A stretch of 64,000 nucleotides of DNA from Auanema rhodensis (Eukaryota > Nematoda > Chromadorea > Rhabditida > Rhabditidae). Location: assembly GCA_964057225.1 (NCBI GenBank), contig OZ059900.1, positions 14,957,638 to 15,021,637 on the forward strand, in the 5' to 3' direction. This document shows, in pieces, positions 1 through 10,615 of the stretch (positions within the stretch are counted from its first letter, which is position 1; each line of letters starts with the position of its first letter). The position numbers were made by a program, and so were the translations under genes. The notes under the pieces were generated by a model. That model saw only the letters and a list, made by a program, of their open reading frames with translations. It was not told the DNA's origin and did no database searches.

Positions 1-312
1 AAAATGAAACACTGTCTCTAACATATCTTGATTTATGGCCTACTTTACTCAAAGAGCTAATTGAAGTTTGGTGTTAGAATGAACAATTGATTAACGCTGA
101 CGTTTCAATTTTTTTCATCGTAATTGAGATAGAACATTTAAATTAAATGGAAAGGTTTAAAAATTTAGAAAAAATCACAAGCTCAAATCACTTTTGAAAA
201 AACAGAAAGTTTAAAACAACCTTTTTTCTAATAATTATCTTTTTATTTCGACTTTTGGAAGAAAACAAAAATAGCATAACATTCAATAACGATGAATCAG
301 AACAAAAACATT

Positions 313-383
313 CTCCCCGGCCGGGAATTGAACCCGGTCTCGCATGTGACAGACGCGGATACTCACCACTATACTACCGAGGA
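313..383 (-). tRNA. tRNA-Asp-GTC: tRNA-Asp(GTC), copy 1, 71-nt variant
   Basis: Class N unit. One C is missing at the junction of variable loop and T-stem. The T-stem and T-loop can still form, so the net effect is a 3-nt variable loop (AGA in place of AGAC). This removes or shifts the base at position 48, which normally pairs with base 15. Copy 4 has the same loss. Confidence 0.8.
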
Positions 384-740
384 TTGAATTTGCACTTAGA
401 AACTTTCATTAAGAGTGTGAGTTTGAATTATAGTAGAAAAATGAAACACTGTCTCTAACATATCTTGATTTATGGCCTACTTTACTCAAAGAGCTAATTG
501 AAGTTTGGTGTTAGAATGAACAATTGATTAACGCTGACGTTTCAATTTTTTTCATCGTAATTGAGATAGAACATTTAAATTAAATGGAAATGTTTAAAAA
601 TTTAGAAAAAATCACAAGCTCAAATCACTTTTGAAAAAACAGAAAGTTTAAAACAACCTTTTTTCTAATAATTATCTTTTTTATCCGACTTTTGTAAAAA
701 AACAAAAATAGCATAACATTCAATAACGATGAATCAGAAC

Positions 741-745
741 AAAAA
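741..745 (-). terminator. Pol III T-run terminator (representative, copy 2)
   Basis: On the minus strand the tRNA 3' end is followed by AATG and then TTTTT. Almost every copy has this run, lying 5-9 bases beyond the tRNA end. Nine F units shorten it to TTTT (copies 27, 30, 33, 41, 49, 56, 60, 65 and 72), and copy 53 breaks it. A second T-rich stretch (TTTTTG followed by further Ts) lies about 40 bases past the tRNA and could act as a backup. Confidence 0.75.
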
Positions 746-760
746 CATTCTCCCCGGCCG

Positions 761-771
761 GGAATTGAACC
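761..771 (-). promoter_or_regulatory. B box, internal Pol III promoter (copy 2)
   Basis: GGTTCAATTCC lies across the T-arm and matches the TFIIIC-binding B-box pattern GGTTCRANYCC. It is present in most copies. Copy 3 changes its first invariant T. Copies 24, 37, 38 and 45 lose one base in it, copies 65 and 72 change the adjoining T-stem, and copy 132 changes its third-last base. Confidence 0.8.
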
Positions 772-802
772 CGGGTCTCGCATGTGACAGACGCGGATAC
801 TC

Positions 803-814
803 ACCACTATACTA
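803..814 (-). promoter_or_regulatory. A box, internal Pol III promoter (copy 2)
   Basis: TAGTATAGTGGT spans tRNA bases 8-19 and matches the A-box pattern as it usually appears in eukaryotic tRNA-Asp genes. It is preserved in all copies I checked except copy 56, which changes the base just after the conserved GG. Confidence 0.75.
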
Positions 815-864
815 CCGAGGATTGAATTTGCACTTAGAAACTTTCATTAAGAGTGTGAGTTTGA

Positions 865-870
865 ATTATA
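865..870 (-). promoter_or_regulatory. TATA-like motif upstream of tRNA (representative)
   Basis: TATAAT on the minus strand lies about 45-50 bases upstream of the tRNA 5' end and recurs in every unit. Some organisms use an upstream TATA-like element for tRNA genes. In such AT-rich spacer this could be chance, so the call is weak. Confidence 0.25.
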
Positions 871-890
871 GTAGAAAAATGAAACACTGT

Positions 891-1045
891 TGTGGCGTTA
901 TACCACAAGTGTATAGTATGGTTGGAAGTAAAACACAAAGCAAATATGTAAAAAAGGGTTTATTGATGAATTAACAAGACAAGCACGGAATAAAATCACT
1001 GACTGCGAACGTTGAAAATGTAAGACCTACTCGCTTATCGCGACA
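891..1045 (+). mobile_element. 155-bp insertion with TGT...ACA ends and 5-bp target duplication
   Basis: This segment interrupts an otherwise normal unit between copies 2 and 3. It is flanked by ACTGT at 886-890 and again at 1046-1050, and the normal unit has this five-base word once. The left end reads TGTGGCG and the right end CGCGACA, so the termini are inverted with one mismatch in seven. An AATAAA lies at 989-994. There is no coding frame. The TG...CA ends with a 5-bp duplication fit a very short solo LTR, and the longer inverted ends fit a MITE. I cannot name the family. Its right end resembles that of the insertion at 47913. Confidence 0.85.
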
Positions 1046-1347
1046 ACTGTCTCTAACATATCTTGATTTATGGCCTACTTTACTCAAAGAGCTAATGGAA
1101 GTTTGGTGTTAGAATGAACAATTGATTAACGCTGACGTTTCAATTTTTTTCATCGTAATTGAGATAGAACATTTAAATTAAATGGAAATGTTTAAAAATT
1201 TAGAAAAAATCACAAGCTCAAATCACTTTTGAAAAAACAGAAAGTTTAAAACAACCTTTTTTCTAATAATTATCTTTTTTATCCGACTTTTGTAAAAAAA
1301 CAAAAATAGCATAACATTCAATAACGATGAATCAGAACAAAAACATT

Positions 1348-1419
1348 CTCCCCGGCCGGGAATTGAGCCCGGGTCTCGCATGTGACAGACGCGGATACTC
1401 ACCACTATACTACCGAGGA
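1348..1419 (-). tRNA. tRNA-Asp-GTC: tRNA-Asp(GTC), copy 3, T54C variant
   Basis: Class F unit. Position 1367 changes the first T-loop base to C (standard T54), which is nearly invariant, is normally ribothymidine, and is also part of the B box. Function is doubtful. Confidence 0.8.
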
Positions 1420-1785
1420 TTGAATTTGCACTTAGAAACTTTCATTAAGAGTGTGAGTTTGAATTATAGTAGAAAAATGAAACACTGTCTCTAACATATC
1501 TTGATTTATGGCCTACTTTACTCAAAGAGCTAATTGAAGTTTGGTGTTAGAATGAACAATTGATTAACGCTGACGTTTCAATTTTTTTCATCGTAATTGA
1601 GATAGAACATTTAAATTAAATGGAAAGGTTTAAAAATTTAGAAAAAATCACAAGCTCAAATCACTTTTGAAAAAACAGAAAGTTTAAAACAACCTTTTTT
1701 CTAATAATTATCTTTTTATTTCGACTTTTGGAAGAAAACAAAAATAGCATAACATTCAATAACGATGAATCAGAACAAAAACATT

Positions 1786-1856
1786 CTCCCCGGCCGGGAA
1801 TTGAACCCGGTCTCGCATGTGACAGACGCGGATACTCACCACTATACTACCGAGGA
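1786..1856 (-). tRNA. tRNA-Asp-GTC: tRNA-Asp(GTC), copy 4, 71-nt variant
   Basis: Class N unit with the same one-base variable-loop loss as copy 1, probably its duplicate. Confidence 0.8.
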
Positions 1857-2222
1857 TTGAATTTGCACTTAGAAACTTTCATTAAGAGTGTGAGTTTGAA
1901 TTATAGTAGAAAAATGAAACACTGTCTCTAACATATCTTGATTTATGGCCTACTTTACTCAAAGAGCTAATTGAAGTTTGGTGTTAGAATGAACAATTGA
2001 TTAACGCTGACGTTTCAATTTTTTTCATCGTAATTGAGATAGAACATTTAAATTAAATGGAAATGTTTAAAAATTTAGAAAAAATCACAAGCTCAAATCA
2101 CTTTTGAAAAAACAGAAAGTTTAAAACAACCTTTTTTCTAATAATTATCTTTTTTATCCGACTTTTGTAAAAAAACAAAAATAGCATAACATTCAATAAC
2201 GATGAATCAGAACAAAAACATT

Positions 2223-2294
2223 CTCCCCGGCCGGGAATTGAACCCGGGTCTCGCATGTGACAGACGCGGATACTCACCACTATACTACCGAGGA
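2223..2294 (-). tRNA. tRNA-Asp-GTC: tRNA-Asp(GTC), copy 5
   Basis: Class F; consensus body. The upstream spacer has a private change (ctctattata at about 2364). Confidence 0.93.
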
Positions 2295-2660
2295 TTGAAT
2301 TTGCACTTAGAAACTTTCATTAAGAGTGTGAGTTTGAATTATAGTAGAAAAATGAAACACTGTCTCTATTATATCTTGATTTATGGCCTACTTTACTCAA
2401 AGAGCTAATTGAAGTTTGGTGTTAGAATGAACAATTGATTAAAGCTGACGTTTCAATTTTTTTCATCGTAATTGAGATAGAACATTTAAATTAAATGGAA
2501 ATGTTTAAAAATTTAGAAAAAATCACAAGCTCAAATCACTTTTGAAAAAACAGAAAGTTTAAAACAACCTTTTTTCTAATAATTATCTTTTTTATCCGAC
2601 TTTTGTAAAAAAACAAAAATAGCATAACATTCAATAACGATGAATCAGAACAAAAACATT

Positions 2661-2732
2661 CTCCCCGGCCGGGAATTGAACCCGGGTCTCGCATGTGACA
2701 GACGCGGATACTCACCACTATACTACCGAGGA
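2661..2732 (-). tRNA. tRNA-Asp-GTC: tRNA-Asp(GTC), copy 6
   Basis: Class F; consensus body. Confidence 0.93.
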
Positions 2733-3098
2733 TTGAATTTGCACTTAGAAACTTTCATTCAGAGTGTGAGTTCGAATTATAGTAGAAAAATGAAACACTG
2801 TCTCTAACATATCTTGATTTATGGCCTACTTTACTCAAAGAGCTAATTGAAGTTTGGTGTTAAAATAAACAATTGATTAACGCTGACGTTTCAATTTTTT
2901 TCATCGTAATTGAGATAGAACATTTAAATTAAATGGAAATGTTTAAAAATTTAGAAAAAATCACAAGCTCAAATCACTTTTGAAAAAACAGAAAGTTTAA
3001 AACAACCTTTTTTCTAATAATTATCTTTTTATTTCGACTTTTGGAAGAAAACAAAAATAGCATAACATTCAATAACGATGAATCAGAACAAAAACATT

Positions 3099-3170
3099 CT
3101 CCCCGGCCGGGAATTGAACCCGGGTCTCGCATGTGACAGACGCGGATACTCACCACTATACTACCGAGGA
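3099..3170 (-). tRNA. tRNA-Asp-GTC: tRNA-Asp(GTC), copy 7
   Basis: Class N; consensus body. First of eight consecutive N units. Confidence 0.93.
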
Positions 3171-3536
3171 TTGAATTTGCACTTAGAAACTTTCATTAAG
3201 AGTGTGAGTTTGAATTATAGTAGAAAAATGAAACACTGTCTCTAACATATCTTGATTTATGGCCTACTTTACTCAAAGAGCTAATTGAAGTTTGGTGTTA
3301 GAATGAACAATTGATTAACGCTGACGTTTCAATTTTTTTCATCGTAATTGAGATAGAACATTTAAATTAAATGGAAAGGTTTAAAAATTTAGAAAAAATC
3401 ACAAGCTCAAATCACTTTTGAAAAAACAGAAAGTTTAAAACAACCTTTTTTCTAATAATTATCTTTTTATTTCGACTTTTGGAAGAAAACAAAAATAGCA
3501 TAACATTCAATAACGATGAATCAGAACAAAAACATT

Positions 3537-3608
3537 CTCCCCGGCCGGGAATTGAACCCGGGTCTCGCATGTGACAGACGCGGATACTCACCACTATACT
3601 ACCGAGGA
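3537..3608 (-). tRNA. tRNA-Asp-GTC: tRNA-Asp(GTC), copy 8
   Basis: Class N; consensus body. Confidence 0.93.
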
Positions 3609-3974
3609 TTGAATTTGCACTTAGAAACTTTCATTAAGAGTGTGAGTTTGAATTATAGTAGAAAAATGAAACACTGTCTCTAACATATCTTGATTTATGG
3701 CCTACTTTACTCAAAGAGCTAATTGAAGTTTGGTGTTAGAATGAACAATTGATTAACGCTGACGTTTCAATTTTTTTCATCGTAATTGAGATAGAACATT
3801 TAAATTAAATGGAAAGGTTTAAAAATTTAGAAAAAATCACAAGCTCAAATCACTTTTGAAAAAACAGAAAGTTTAAAACAACCTTTTTTCTAATAATTAT
3901 CTTTTTATTTCGACTTTTGGAAGAAAACAAAAATAGCATAACATTCAATAACGATGAATCAGAACAAAAACATT

Positions 3975-4046
3975 CTCCCCGGCCGGGAATTGAACCCGGG
4001 TCTCGCATGTGACAGACGCGGATACTCACCACTATACTACCGAGGA
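3975..4046 (-). tRNA. tRNA-Asp-GTC: tRNA-Asp(GTC), copy 9
   Basis: Class N; consensus body. Confidence 0.93.
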
Positions 4047-4412
4047 TTGAATTTGCACTTAGAAACTTTCATTCAGAGTGTGAGTTCGAATTATAGTAGA
4101 AAAATGAAACACTGTCTCTAACATATCTTGATTTATGGCCTACTTTACTCAAAGAGCTAATTGAAGTTTGGTGTTAAAATAAACAATTGATTAACGCTGA
4201 CGTTTCAATTTTTTTCATCGTAATTGAGATAGAACATTTAAATTAAATGGAAATGTTTAAAAATTTAGAAAAAATCACAAGCTCAAATCACTTTTGAAAA
4301 AACAGAAAGTTTAAAACAACCTTTTTTCTAATAATTATCTTTTTATTTCGACTTTTGGAAGAAAACAAAAATAGCATAACATTCAATAACGATGAATCAG
4401 AACAAAAACATT

Positions 4413-4484
4413 CTCCCCGGCCGGGAATTGAACCCGGGTCTCGCATGTGACAGACGCGGATACTCACCACTATACTACCGAGGA
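4413..4484 (-). tRNA. tRNA-Asp-GTC: tRNA-Asp(GTC), copy 10
   Basis: Class N; consensus body. Confidence 0.93.
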
Positions 4485-4850
4485 TTGAATTTGCACTTAG
4501 AAACTTTCATTAAGAGTGTGAGTTTGAATTATAGTAGAAAAATGAAACACTGTCTCTAACATATCTTGATTTATGGCCTACTTTACTCAAAGAGCTAATT
4601 GAAGTTTGGTGTTAGAATGAACAATTGATTAACGCTGACGTTTCAATTTTTTTCATCGTAATTGAGATAGAACATTTAAATTAAATGGAAAGGTTTAAAA
4701 ATTTAGAAAAAATCACAAGCTCAAATCACTTTTGAAAAAACAGAAAGTTTAAAACAACCTTTTTTCTAATAATTATCTTTTTATTTCGACTTTTGGAAGA
4801 AAACAAAAATAGCATAACATTCAATAACGATGAATCAGAACAAAAACATT

Positions 4851-4922
4851 CTCCCCGGCCGGGAATTGAACCCGGGTCTCGCATGTGACAGACGCGGATA
4901 CTCACCACTATACTACCGAGGA
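4851..4922 (-). tRNA. tRNA-Asp-GTC: tRNA-Asp(GTC), copy 11
   Basis: Class N; consensus body. Confidence 0.93.
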
Positions 4923-5288
4923 TTGAATTTGCACTTAGAAACTTTCATTAAGAGTGTGAGTTTGAATTATAGTAGAAAAATGAAACACTGTCTCTAACAT
5001 ATCTTGATTTATGGCCTACTTTACTCAAAGAGCTAATTGAAGTTTGGTGTTAGAATGAACAATTGATTAACGCTGACGTTTCAATTTTTTTCATCGTAAT
5101 TGAGATAGAACATTTAAATTAAATGGAAAGGTTTAAAAATTTAGAAAAAATCACAAGCTCAAATCACTTTTGAAAAAACAGAAAGTTTAAAACAACCTTT
5201 TTTCTAATAATTATCTTTTTATTTCGACTTTTGGAAGAAAACAAAAATAGCATAACATTCAATAACGATGAATCAGAACAAAAACATT

Positions 5289-5360
5289 CTCCCCGGCCGG
5301 GAATTGAACCCGGGTCTCGCATGTGACAGACGCGGATACTCACCACTATACTACCGAGGA
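5289..5360 (-). tRNA. tRNA-Asp-GTC: tRNA-Asp(GTC), copy 12
   Basis: Class N; consensus body. Confidence 0.93.
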
Positions 5361-5726
5361 TTGAATTTGCACTTAGAAACTTTCATTAAGAGTGTGAGTT
5401 TGAATTATAGTAGAAAAATGAAACACTGTCTCTAACATATCTTGATTTATGGCCTACTTTACTCAAAGAGCTAATTGAAGTTTGGTGTTAGAATGAACAA
5501 TTGATTAAAGCTGACGTTTCAATTTTTTTCATCGTAATTGAGATAGAACATTTAAATTAAATGGAAAGGTTTAAAAATTTAGAAAAAATCACAAGCTCAA
5601 ATCACTTTTGAAAAAACAGAAAGTTTAAAACAACCTTTTTTCTAATAATTATCTTTTTATTTCGACTTTTGGAAGAAAACAAAAATAGCATAACATTCAA
5701 TAACGATGAATCAGAACAAAAACATT

Positions 5727-5798
5727 CTCCCCGGCCGGGAATTGAACCCGGGTCTCGCATGTGACAGACGCGGATACTCACCACTATACTACCGAGGA
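5727..5798 (-). tRNA. tRNA-Asp-GTC: tRNA-Asp(GTC), copy 13
   Basis: Class N; consensus body. Confidence 0.93.
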
Positions 5799-6164
5799 TT
5801 GAATTTGCACTTAGAAACTTTCATTAAGAGTGTGAGTTTGAATTATAGTAGAAAAATGAAACACTGTCTCTAACATATCTTGATTTATGGCCTACTTTAC
5901 TCAAAGAGCTAATTGAAGTTTGGTGTTAGAATGAACAATTGATTAACGCTGACGTTTCAATTTTTTTCATCGTAATTGAGATAGAACATTTAAATTAAAT
6001 GGAAAGGTTTAAAAATTTAGAAAAAATCACAAGCTCAAATCACTTTTGAAAAAACAGAAAGTTTAAAACAACCTTTTTTCTAATAATTATCTTTTTATTT
6101 CGACTTTTGGAAGAAAACAAAAATAGCATAACATTCAATAACGATGAATCAGAACAAAAACATT

Positions 6165-6236
6165 CTCCCCGGCCGGGAATTGAACCCGGGTCTCGCATGT
6201 GACAGACGCGGATACTCACCACTATACTACCGAGGA
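6165..6236 (-). tRNA. tRNA-Asp-GTC: tRNA-Asp(GTC), copy 14
   Basis: Class N; consensus body. End of the N run. Confidence 0.93.
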
Positions 6237-6602
6237 TTGAATTTGCACTTAGAAACTTTCATTAAGAGTGTGAGTTTGAATTATAGTAGAAAAATGAAAC
6301 ACTGTCTCTAACATATCTTGATTTATGGCCTACTTTACTCAAAGAGCTAATTGAAGTTTGGTGTTAAAATGAACAATTGATTAACGCTGACGTTTCAATT
6401 TTTTTCATCGTAATTGAGATAGAACATTTAAATTAAATGGAAATGTTTAAAAATTTAGAAAAAATCACAAGCTCAAATCACTTTTGAAAAAACAGAAAGT
6501 TTAAAACAACCTTTTTTCTAATAATTATCTTTTTAATTCGACTTTTGGAAGAAAACAAAAATAGCATAACATTCAATAACGATGAATCAGAACAAAAACA
6601 TT

Positions 6603-6674
6603 CTCCCCGGCCGGGAATTGAACCCGGGTCTCGCATGTGACAGACGCGGATACTCACCACTATACTACCGAGGA
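6603..6674 (-). tRNA. tRNA-Asp-GTC: tRNA-Asp(GTC), copy 15
   Basis: First class S unit; consensus body. Confidence 0.93.
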
Positions 6675-7040
6675 TTGAATTTGCACTTAGAAACTTTCAT
6701 TAAGAGTGTGAGTTTGAATTATAGTAGAAAAATGAAACACTGTCTCTAACATATCTTGATTTATGGCCTACTTTACTCAAAGAGCTAATTGAAGTTTGGT
6801 GTTAGAATGAACAATTGATTAACGCTGACGTTTCAATTTTTTTCATCGTAATTGAGATAGAACATTTAAATTAAATGGAAAGGTTTAAAAATTTAGAAAA
6901 AATCACAAGCTCAAATCACTTTTGAAAAAACAGAAAGTTTAAAACAACCTTTTTTCTAATAATTATCTTTTTTATCCGACTTTTGTAAAAAAACAAAAAT
7001 AGCATAACATTCAATAACGATGAATCAGAACAAAAACATT

Positions 7041-7112
7041 CTCCCCGGCCGGGAATTGAACCCGGGTCTCGCATGTGACAGACGCGGATACTCACCACTA
7101 TACTACCGAGGA
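7041..7112 (-). tRNA. tRNA-Asp-GTC: tRNA-Asp(GTC), copy 16
   Basis: Class F; consensus body. Confidence 0.93.
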
Positions 7113-7478
7113 TTGAATTTGCACTTAGAAACTTTCATTAAGAGTGTGAGTTTGAATTATAGTAGAAAAATGAAACACTGTCTCTAACATATCTTGATTT
7201 ATGGCCTACTTTACTCAAAGAGCTAATTGAAGTTTGGTGTTAGAATGAACAATTGATTAACGCTGACGTTTCAATTTTTTTCATCGTAATTGAGATAGAA
7301 CATTTAAATTAAATGGAAAGGTTTAAAAATTTAGAAAAAATCACAAGCTCAAATCACTTTTGAAAAAACAGAAAGTTTAAAACAACCTTTTTTCTAATAA
7401 TTATCTTTTTATTTCGACTTTTGGAAGAAAACAAAAATAGCATAACATTCAATAACGATGAATCAGAACAAAAACATT

Positions 7479-7550
7479 CTCCCCGGCCGGGAATTGAACC
7501 CGGGTCTCGCATGTGACAGACGCGGATACTCACCACTATACTACCGAGGA
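7479..7550 (-). tRNA. tRNA-Asp-GTC: tRNA-Asp(GTC), copy 17
   Basis: Class N; consensus body. Confidence 0.93.
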
Positions 7551-7916
7551 TTGAATTTGCACTTAGAAACTTTCATTAAGAGTGTGAGTTTGAATTATAG
7601 TAGAAAAATGAAACACTGTCTCTAACATATCTTGATTTATGGCCTACTTTACTCAAAGAGCTAATTGAAGTTTGGTGTTAGAATGAACAATTGATTAACG
7701 CTGACGTTTCAATTTTTTTCATCGTAATTGAGATAGAACATTTAAATTAAATGGAAATGTTTAAAAATTTAGAAAAAATCACAAGCTCAAATCACTTTTG
7801 AAAAAACAGAAAGTTTAAAACAACCTTTTTTCTAATAATTATCTTTTTTATCCGACTTTTGTAAAAAAACAAAAATAGCATAACATTCAATAACGATGAA
7901 TCAGAACAAAAACATT

Positions 7917-7988
7917 CTCCCCGGCCGGGAATTGAACCCGGGTCTCGCATGTGACAGACGCGGATACTCACCACTATACTACCGAGGA
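7917..7988 (-). tRNA. tRNA-Asp-GTC: tRNA-Asp(GTC), copy 18
   Basis: Class F; consensus body. Confidence 0.93.
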
Positions 7989-8354
7989 TTGAATTTGCAC
8001 TTAGAAACTTTCATTAAGAGTGTGAGTTTGAATTATAGTAGAAAAATGAAACACTGTCTCTAACATATCTTGATTTATGGCCTACTTTACTCAAAGAGCT
8101 AATTGAAGTTTGGTGTTAGAATGAACAATTGATTAACGCTGACGTTTCAATTTTTTTCATCGTAATTGAGATAGAACATTTAAATTAAATGGAAAGGTTT
8201 AAAAATTTAGAAAAAATCACAAGCTCAAATCACTTTTGAAAAAACAGAAAGTTTAAAACAACCTTTTTTCTAATAATTATCTTTTTTATCCGACTTTTGT
8301 AAAAAAACAAAAATAGCATAACATTCAATAACGATGAATCAGAACAAAAACATT

Positions 8355-8426
8355 CTCCCCGGCCGGGAATTGAACCCGGGTCTCGCATGTGACAGACGCG
8401 GATACTCACCACTATACTACCGAGGA
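8355..8426 (-). tRNA. tRNA-Asp-GTC: tRNA-Asp(GTC), copy 19
   Basis: Class F; consensus body. Confidence 0.93.
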
Positions 8427-8792
8427 TTGAATTTGCACTTAGAAACTTTCATTAAGAGTGTGAGTTTGAATTATAGTAGAAAAATGAAACACTGTCTCTA
8501 ACATATCTTGATTTATGGCCTACTTTACTCAAAGAGCTAATTGAAGTTTGGTGTTAAAATGAACAATTGATTAACGCTGACGTTTCAATTTTTTTCATCG
8601 TAATTGAGATAGAACATTTAAATTAAATGGAAATGTTTAAAAATTTAGAAAAAATCACAAGCTCAAATCACTTTTGAAAAAACAGAAAGTTTAAAACAAC
8701 CTTTTTTCTAATAATTATCTTTTTAATTCGACTTTTGGAAGAAAACAAAAATAGCATAACATTCAATAACGATGAATCAGAACAAAAACATT

Positions 8793-8864
8793 CTCCCCGG
8801 CCGGGAATTGAACCCGGGTCTCGCATGTGACAGACGCGGATACTCACCACTATACTACCGAGGA
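8793..8864 (-). tRNA. tRNA-Asp-GTC: tRNA-Asp(GTC), copy 20
   Basis: Class S; consensus body. Confidence 0.93.
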
Positions 8865-9230
8865 TTGAATTTGCACTTAGAAACTTTCATTAAGAGTGTG
8901 AGTTTGAATTATAGTAGAAAAATGAAACACTGTCTCTAACATATCTTGATTTATGGCCTACTTTACTCAAAGAGCTAATTGAAGTTTGGTGTTAGAATGA
9001 ACAATTGATTAACGCTGACGTTTCAATTTTTTTCATCGTAATTGAGATAGAACATTTAAATTAAATGGAAAGGTTTAAAAATTTAGAAAAAATCACAAGC
9101 TCAAATCACTTTTGAAAAAACAGAAAGTTTAAAACAACCTTTTTTCTAATAATTATCTTTTTATTTCGACTTTTGGAAGAAAACAAAAATAGCATAACAT
9201 TCAATAACGATGAATCAGAACAAAAACATT

Positions 9231-9302
9231 CTCCCCGGCCGGGAATTGAACCCGGGTCTCGCATGTGACAGACGCGGATACTCACCACTATACTACCGAG
9301 GA
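9231..9302 (-). tRNA. tRNA-Asp-GTC: tRNA-Asp(GTC), copy 21
   Basis: Last class N unit in the window; consensus body. Confidence 0.93.
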
Positions 9303-9668
9303 TTGAATTTGCACTTAGAAACTTTCATTAAGAGTGTGAGTTTGAATTATAGTAGAAAAATGAAACACTGTCTCTAACATATCTTGATTTATGGCCTACT
9401 TTACTCAAAGAGCTAATTGAAGTTTGGTGTTAAAATGAACAATTGATTAACGCTGACGTTTCAATTTTTTTCATCGTATTTGAGATAGAACATTTAAATT
9501 AAATGGAAATGTTTAAAAATTTAGAAAAAATCACAAGCTCAAATCACTTTTGAAAAAACAGAAAGTTTAAAACAACCTTTTTTCTAATAATTATCTTTTT
9601 AATTCGACTTTTGGAAGAAAACAAAAATAGCATAACATTCAATAACGATGAATCAGAACAAAAACATT

Positions 9669-9740
9669 CTCCCCGGCCGGGAATTGAACCCGGGTCTCGC
9701 ATGTGACAGACGCGGATACTCACCACTATACTACCGAGGA
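9669..9740 (-). tRNA. tRNA-Asp-GTC: tRNA-Asp(GTC), copy 22
   Basis: Class S; consensus body. Confidence 0.93.
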
Positions 9741-10106
9741 TTGAATTTGCACTTAGAAACTTTCATTAAGAGTGTGAGTTTGAATTATAGTAGAAAAATG
9801 AAACACTGTCTCTAACATATCTTGATTTATGGCCTACTTTACTCAAAGAGCTAATTGAAGTTTGGTGTTAGAATGAATAATTGATTAACGCTGACGTTTC
9901 AATTTTTTTCATCGTAATTGAGATAGAACATTCAAATTAAATAGAAATGTTTAAAAATTTAGAAAAAATCACAAGCTCAAATCACTTTTGAAAAAACAGA
10001 AAGTTTAAAACAACCTTTTTTCTAATAATTATCTTTTTTATCCGACTTTTGTAAAAAAACAAAAATAGCATAACATTCAATAACGATGAATCAGAACAAA
10101 AACATT

Positions 10107-10178
10107 CTCCCCGGCCGGGAATTGAACCCGGGTCTCGCATGTGACAGACGCGGATACTCACCACTATACTACCGAGGA
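10107..10178 (-). tRNA. tRNA-Asp-GTC: tRNA-Asp(GTC), copy 23
   Basis: Class F; consensus body. The spacer carries cattcaaattaaatag, a marker shared with copies 88, 110, 118, 121, 132 and 133. Confidence 0.93.
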
Positions 10179-10544
10179 TTGAATTTGCACTTAGAAACTT
10201 TCATTAAGAGTGTGAGTTTGAATTATAGTAGAAAAATGAAACACTGTCTCTAACATATCTTGATTTATGGCCTACTTTACTCAAAGAGCTAATTGAAGTT
10301 TGGTGTTAAAATGAACAATTGATTAACGCTGACGTTTCAATTTTTTTCATCGTAATTGAGATAGAACATTTAAATTAAATGGAAATGTTTAAAAATTTAG
10401 AAAAAATCACAAGCTCAAATCACTTTTGAAAAAACAGAAAGTTTAAAACAACCTTTTTTCTAATAATTATCTTTTTAATTCGACTTTTGGAAGAAAACAA
10501 AAATAGCATAACATTCAATAACGATGAATCAGAACAAAAACATT

Positions 10545-10615
10545 CTCCCCGGCCGGGATTGAACCCGGGTCTCGCATGTGACAGACGCGGATACTCACCA
10601 CTATACTACCGAGGA
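10545..10615 (-). tRNA. tRNA-Asp-GTC: tRNA-Asp(GTC), copy 24, T-loop deletion
   Basis: Class S unit. One base is lost at the 3' side of the T-loop, leaving six loop bases (TTCAAT) and a shortened B box. Likely impaired. Copies 37, 38 and 45 share the loss. Confidence 0.75.

Larger units (their letters stand above)
750..821 (-). tRNA. tRNA-Asp-GTC: tRNA-Asp(GTC), copy 2, consensus reference copy
   Basis: The 72-nt minus-strand sequence folds as a complete cloverleaf. The acceptor stem is TCCTCGG with CCGGGGA, including one T-G pair. The D-stem is GTAT with GTAT around loop AGTGGTGA. The anticodon stem is CGCGT with ATGCG around loop CTGTCAC, so the anticodon is GTC for aspartate. The variable loop is AGAC, and the T-stem CCGGG/CCCGG encloses TTCAATT. 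The discriminator is G73, and CCA is not encoded. G73, the GTC anticodon, C38 and the G10-U25 pair match known features of eukaryotic tRNA-Asp recognition. G34 would be a queuosine site and C38 a Dnmt2 methylation site if expressed. The anticodon stem differs from the usual CCCGC/GCGGG but keeps its pairing, with one G-T wobble. About 116 of the 133 copies match this copy by eye. Confidence 0.95.

Noticed and set aside
255-458. Plus-strand frames of 65-81 codons containing a Pro/Arg-rich centre
   Set aside because: The centre is the antisense of the tRNA, a known source of false proteins in databases. The frames open only where a unit has a one-base loss or an unusual flank.
625-807. Sixty-codon minus-strand reading frames recurring in nearly every unit (ending KVVLNFLFFQK)
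   Set aside because: They begin with GTG inside the tRNA D-loop and read through the tRNA into AT-rich spacer. They exist because the repeat is conserved, with no ribosome-related signal or protein family behind them.
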